From assembly GCA_015350385.1 (NCBI GenBank), contig WNKI01000002.1, forward strand, positions 8,913,941 to 8,977,940: a DNA stretch of 64,000 nucleotides. The letters are read 5' to 3'. This stretch comes from Aculops lycopersici. Lineage: Eukaryota; Arthropoda; Arachnida; Trombidiformes; Eriophyidae. Positions 58,740-64,000 of this stretch are shown piece after piece. The translations under genes and the position numbers were made by a program. The notes beneath the pieces were generated by a model, which was given only the letters and a program-made list of their open reading frames with translations, did not search any database and was not told the DNA's origin. Each line of letters starts with the position of its first letter. Position 1 is the stretch's first letter.

Positions 58740-59944
58740 CCTCGCTTATTTCTATGTTCTGTTTCTTGTTCGCTTCCATCCCTCTGTGTCTCTGGGTCGC
58801 CAGCAAGCGCCAGTCCAACGAGAAACTTTCGGGAATCCACAACAACAGTAACGGATACGCCAACAACTGCAGCTACAAACGAATGGATTGCGTTGGGATG
58901 CGGCGGCCAACTCAATTGTTACATCACACCCGACGCCAGGCCAGCGAGTCAGTTGGTCGAGGGCAAGCTAACCAAAAGCACGAAGCAGACACCATCACCA
59001 CAACGATGGACTCTCGCTCTCGTCCTCCCCTCGAAGCACCTGTTGATCTCTCCTCAAACTGCCCCTCCCTCGCTCGCCATAAACTGAGAGAGATAGACTC
59101 GCCTCCGCGCTCGGCTCCGTTGCCTCTTCCCTTTAATCCTCTCGGACGACAACAACAACGATGCAAGATGTAGAAGGATAAGGAGAGAGAAAGACCATGC
59201 CACTTGGCTTGCGGTTGCTCTCGCCACTCGCAGCACACCACTTGTTCAACGACAACATTGGCAATAGCGACTCCCCTCCAAAACAAGCAACTCGCTCCTA
59301 ACCATAAGAGACCGATAGAGAGAAAAGAGTGGTGAGATTGAACGCTTTGGCCTCAAATCTCACTAAGAACAACGTTGTGTGAGCCGAGTCCTTTTAGAAT
59401 GTGTCTCTTCTCTCTGCTGATACGAGTCCACCAATAGGCGATGGCCACGGCTGCAGCATCAGGTGGCTGCGACCTTGTAAGTTGATAAAGTTGCCAAGAG
59501 GCAAACAGCTCACACTCACACAATGGCCGTAACGCAATTGAAGCTTCATGCGAGTTTAGCGCACTTGGCATGGCATCAGTAAGCGAATGTGTCCCATAAA
59601 ACCTCCAAACCATCGCAATCGACCGCAACTCTACTGCAAGTCAGCCCATCTATTGTAAGCTCGCTTGCCGGCATGCCATTTCGGCCTTGGTAGTGGTAGC
59701 TTGGATCTCGCTCAGGTAAAACAACAACAACAACAAGTGGCCGCCAATTGAACGGTCGATTCGATTTCAGGCTCCTGTTATCGCTGCTGCTCACTATACG
59801 CGACTCAACTACTAGTGTGTCCAGCTAACGATTACTTGTCGATCGGGCGGCAACTCGATGAGGGGGCGACTACGAGGACGGTGACAAGTGTTGCAGCGTT
59901 TCTAATGACATTTGGCATGCCACTTGTTGCCGCTTGCTTATGAC

Positions 59945-59962
59945 TACGACGACGACGACCAC

Positions 59963-60013
<51 letters not shown>

Positions 60014-60052
60014 TATGATTATGATTATGATGATGATTATTATTATTATTAT
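59945..60052. repeat. Compound GAC/GAT/TTATGA/TTA repeat
   Basis: Over 100 bases of nested trinucleotide and hexanucleotide repeats: GAC, then GAT (about nine), then TTATGA (about five), then ATT. It reads as open in several frames on both strands and is not coding. Confidence 0.9.
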
Positions 60053-63000
60053 GTGTTGTGCTGTCCTGTGTCGTTTTCGCCATTTCCACAATTCACAAGC
60101 GCGAAACGGCGCCAGGTAAATTAATTGCCTAAAAATTGATGACTACTATGGCCGGCGAGGGAAGGAGAGGAGGTCGGCCGTAATGACGATCGCCGCATTA
60201 ACTGTAACCACCCCAAGTCACCACTCTATTAGACAGAGAAGCCGCATTGCGGATGCGCTTATCATTTGGGTACGCACATTAGCGGCAGGTAGGAACTTGA
60301 GACTAATGAGGGAGAGAGACAGTAACTAGGGTGTGCGACAATTCCACCAGAATGTGGCAACCAAATTAAGGCGGGCCGAGCAATCGCTGCTCACTTCCTC
60401 ACTCCCTTTCTCTGCCACCTGAAAACTGCAACGAGTTTACCTGGATCTAGGCACGAGTTGCAAATAAAAGTTGGGCGAAAGAAGATAGGAGGTGCTGGCA
60501 ATCGTTTTGCTGCATCATTATAATCAGTAGCGACATTCATAGTCATAGTCACAGACTCATAAACAACAACAGCAACAACAATCTGGCCGGTCGATAATTT
60601 ATGGAAATAGTTGTCTTTAATCCAGTTGACTCTTTCTTATTTGCTGAGATAAGCACGGAAAAATGTGGTCTGTAAATTTGCCTCTGGATTTCTCAGGTGG
60701 TTCGATCTAAAGATGAGATGCGTAGACTAGAGGCATGAAGGTAATTCGATGATTTAAGAACCTTGAATGATGAGATAGTCTCGTGCGTTTCCAGCTTCCG
60801 GTCTAGATAATATCATTTTCATGATCTCATTTGATTCTAATAATTCAAACTTAGGGTGCCCAGCAAGAACATGAAATAATCATAACTTCAACCCTTCTTC
60901 TATTTGATCGAGGCAATAAAAGAAGCCACCAGCCTACAGTTCTAATCTGCATGTTGTTGCCTGTTGAGAAGTATTGTGATCTAATTAATCCAATCAATTA
61001 TAGTGGATGATAATACAATCCAAACCATAGCTACATACATATGTCAGCTGTAGCCCTAATGGGATTACTTGGCCTGGTCAATGTCCTTCAATACAATGGA
61101 CTATGTTGTATTTAATGGCGCACGCATTTACAGCGACAAGTGTGACAGGCGCAAAATAAGCCACAGCAACAAGTGGTCGCGAAGCGTGTTGAGATTGTCC
61201 CTCTTTTCCTGCGGTTCCATTTGCATCAATCTCATCGAAACTATCTTACACTGTAAGCTACACTAACAAAATCTCGATAGAGTGGCCTAATCTTGGCAAA
61301 ACCATTGAATTGACGCTTCTAATTCTACGTGATACTTCATTGTGTTTGTCATCGCTCAATCCTTTCCAGTTGTCACCACTACCACTGCAAACCACTTGCG
61401 GCTGTAGAGGTTAAACTAATCCATTTAGTTGAGCGCCATAGACGTCGAATCTGTGAGAGTCTCTCTATCTTTTTTTCACTCAAATAGCCGCCAAGTCAGT
61501 AAACTTCTTGGGTATCGGTCATCTGATCGAAGCTTCCATTTAAGGAGCCACAGAGATCGAAGTTGAATTGGTGTAATTTCAGTTGCGCCAAAGGTAAGCT
61601 CTGCCACTGAATAATGTCGGTGATTGAGTGGCTGAGTTACTCTCAATGCGGTGGCTCCGAGCGGGAATTTTCGATCAAAGTAACGCCACAAGAGACAAGA
61701 CTCTCGGTTTGACTTCTCATTTGGCAACAAAGAGCCAAGTTGCGCTGTTTAGTTGGGTAGTAACGTCGCCCAAGACGACGGCTTTAGGAAAACGGATTCC
61801 ACCATCAGATTAGCCTTCGCAAGTTGGTCAGTGAAATTAGCTTGTGCCGTGGACTAAACCAACTTCTAATACAATTGTAATGGCACTTGAATACCTAAGT
61901 TGTCGAAGCGTTTAAACCTTCATTCAACTGCAGCAGCAGCAACAACAACAACAACAACCTGAACGACAGCATCTCAGGTAACTTAAGTGGCCTGACCCAT
62001 TTAAGCCTCTAAACATCGGCGAGTCAACGGAGCGGCCGAAAATCTTGCATCTACTGGACTAGACTCTCGGTTATCCTTAGAATTTTAGGCAGAGGGGCTA
62101 GAGTTCTAAAAAGTCGGAGTCGAATGAGAAGTCTTCGATGTTCGCCCGCACTGCTCACTATGCGCTCGACGACTTCCTATTCTCGTCAAGTTTTACGATT
62201 TAAGTGACAGTCTCATTATGGCGAGAAGGAGAAAGAGAGTAACTGGATAGGAAGTAACGAGACGCCCAAATTTTCAACGAGTTACCCTAGTCTAGGCCAG
62301 AAAAAACTCGTTAAACTCGGTCCAGTTGTCTCGAGCCAAAAGAGTGAAGATAATCAGTTTTGCGTAGTTTGGTATTTAGAATTTTGCCAGCTTGCCAATG
62401 GACTAACTAACTGGAATGCCAATGTGCAGCTCACAGGCCGACTTCCATATCTGAAATCTAAATTTTTAACCCTCCACTCCTAAAGTCTAAACTAGTGCTA
62501 ATCACGAAACAACCACCAAGCCAATATTATAACGATGGGAATGATCAGCATTATCATCATGTTAAACTTCGTCTCGCTCTTTTTTGTATATCTGTATTTT
62601 AGTCTTGACTTAAACTTGGCCAAGTTATGTGGCCTCGGGCTTCATTAAGTCATCACTTGAGCTTCAATGAAGCCGCAATCTATTTGGTTACATTTGCACT
62701 TGCTTCCGCTACTGCTGCTGAAAAATCCCAGTCAGAGGCTTGGATTCTCGCGTGATCCAAAGTTGAGTGGTGATTGTCTTGGTTTCAATCATCGTGATCT
62801 CGCATCGTATCGTTGTTTATTGATAAACTATTGGAAAACCAGTGAGCAACCTGGTAATAGTAATAAGCTCAAGATTAGTTGCAAACAGAAATCCATTCCT
62901 CCCTTCTTCTTCTTGTTTTCGTCGAATCACGACCACAAGATTGATTCTTTCCGTCCCGCGTAACTCTCACTTGTTTTACAGAAAACGGGATGGAAAACTA

Positions 63001-64000
63001 GTTTGGTTCAATTTTTCGCTACGTCTTGTTGCCCATAGCTAGAAATTGGAGAATAAAATCAGAGTCTGTAATTTAGGCTCTCATATTACTCACAAAAGTC
63101 CGCGAGCAAAAAGAACTTTGATTGGTCTACCTAGACAAGATACCTGGCCGAGCAAATGGGATTGGTTATATTTCCAATTCCTTGTCATCCTTTCGCCACC
63201 AACAGACTCGCTAGGGCCGAAGAATAACCCTCTCGCTTCTCCTAGTGCCTTCCTTAAACTAACCTACTAACCGGAACCAAGCTATACCTTGTGCAGAAGC
63301 AACAAAATCTAATCTTCAAATCTCGCGCATTTCGACTCGCCCAGTTTTCAACTTGGAGAAACTAAAAAACAGGTGTATCAACACCGTGGTATGGTAACAA
63401 GTGGCCATCGTCGTTTTCGATATCCCAACATTGAGTCTTTACTCTCAGATGAAAATCGAGGAGAAATAATAATTACACTTTCGCTGGTCAGTCGAATCAA
63501 TGGAGCAGCAACAGCAGGAGTAATGAAAACAGGCAACAAGTTGGCCACTTGAATCTCGAGAAAGGATTAGTTTTCCCTATAGAGGAGCACAAATCTTACT
63601 TTAGCTAAACAGATTTGCTTAGTTGCCTTCCAACTCTGACTTGTACAAAATGCAAGCACGAATATGAGTTACATAGCTTGACAACTTTGCCTCCACCAAC
63701 ACCACAGAAAAGTGGCCGTCGCTGCTACCATAACTTCGATCGAGATTTCAAATTTTGAGTTAGAGCTAGAGTTGTTTGTGTAGACTGCACTAAACCAACC
63801 GAGCAACTGACCAAAACAAAAACAACGTGTCTCCACATCCATTGCCGCGCATTAGGCGGCACATTTTCGCTCACCTCATGGACACTTCTCTTTGCTGCGG
63901 TCACTCTCTCATTTCCGGCTTCAAAGCTCACGCTCTAGATTGAATAAACGCTTTAGTGGCGCCAGCGGAGGCGGCAACCTGTTGCTCTCTCTCTCTCTCT

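Larger units (their letters stand above)
56384..64000. other. 7.6-kb gene-poor region
   Basis: No frame here resembles a known protein and none combines a plausible start, composition and splice sites. It contains the likely promoter of the minus-strand exon at 56383, an AAT microsatellite, GAA, GACT, CT and GAT/TTATGA repeats, a (GC)6 run (57937-57948), and eleven CAAGTGG/CCACTTG motifs. It ends in a CT repeat that runs off the window. It could be a regulatory desert or a large intron of a gene to the right. Confidence 0.4.

Noticed and set aside
57049..59286. Frames of up to 185 codons in the right-hand gene-poor region
   Set aside because: Leu/Ser/Thr-rich translations of CT and CTG repeats with no family match.
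59945..60052. Poly-Asp, poly-His and poly-Ile frames
   Set aside because: Six-frame artefact of the compound GAT/TTATGA microsatellite.
1..64000. Transposons, CRISPR arrays, rRNA or integrated viral sequence
   Set aside because: I saw no transposase, reverse transcriptase, integrase or viral protein, no long terminal repeats, no spaced direct repeats and no rRNA core sequences.

Overview
The window is nuclear DNA of an animal, most likely an arthropod and probably an acariform mite. It carries metazoan-only genes (Ena/VASP, STAM, prominin, BRAP, RSF1, EEIG1/FAM102). It also has a UDP-glycosyltransferase with no signal peptide or membrane anchor, a type known from mites. The species cannot be fixed from the sequence. 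Genes are intron-poor (most are one open exon, the main exception being NAGK with six short introns), poly-Gln tracts are common, and convergent or divergent gene pairs are packed closely between large gene-poor stretches.

Layout, left to right. 0-5 kb: Ena/VASP (5' end off the window), STAM (-), a one-domain NFU1 (+), the ADP/ATP carrier (-). 7-11.8 kb: RSF1, a large PHD-finger chromatin remodelling subunit (+). 11.8-14.7 kb: non-coding. 14.9-15.3 kb: a two-exon gene for a 79-residue secreted cationic peptide with its own TATA box (+). 16-18.2 kb: CNOT4 (-), whose first nine codons lie on a separate small exon found here from its splice sites. 19.5-22.7 kb: prominin (+). 22.9-24.5 kb: RPB5 (-) head-to-head with a minimal copy of URI, the RPB5 interactor (+). 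24.7-28.3 kb: a two-exon gene for a very large low-complexity secreted protein (-). 30.2-32.5 kb: GTF3C4/TFIIIC90 (+). 33.6-35.3 kb: seven-exon NAGK (+). 35.6-37.1 kb: a secreted Thr/Pro mucin-like repeat protein (-). 37.3-38.7 kb: BRAP (-). 39.3-40.2 kb: an EEIG1/FAM102-type C2 protein (+). 41.9-43.4 kb: the UGT (+). 43.4-45.3 kb: PDE12 and a minimal SEC20/BNIP1 SNARE on one strand, separated by three bases and in the same frame. 45.7-46.1 kb: ARPC5 (+). 46.3-47.1 kb: IDI1 (-). 47.8-48.9 kb: DNAJB1/4-type HSP40 (+), with heat-shock elements between these two. 49.2-49.9 kb: an orphan (-). 50.3-52.7 kb: carnitine O-acetyltransferase (-). 54.8-56.4 kb: a 5' coding exon of a PP1-docking-motif protein (-), whose 3' exons were not found. 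56.4-64 kb: no supportable gene, but microsatellites and many copies of a CAAGTGG motif.

Functionally this is an ordinary eukaryotic mix: actin control (Ena, ARPC5), endosomal sorting (STAM), mitochondrial energy and Fe-S metabolism (ADP/ATP carrier, NFU1, CRAT, PDE12), transcription (RPB5, URI, TFIIIC90, RSF1), mRNA turnover (CNOT4), amino-sugar and isoprenoid metabolism (NAGK, IDI1), xenobiotic conjugation (UGT) and secreted matrix-like proteins. The strongest leads are the SEC20-PDE12 pair joined in frame across a single stop codon, the physical pairing of RPB5 with a stripped-down URI, several housekeeping proteins reduced to their core domain (NFU1, SEC20, URI, possibly ARPC5), the UGT's acylation-type N-terminus, the modular secreted proteins, and non-coding motif families (CTCGCTCAC, CAAGTGG) that are far more frequent than chance.
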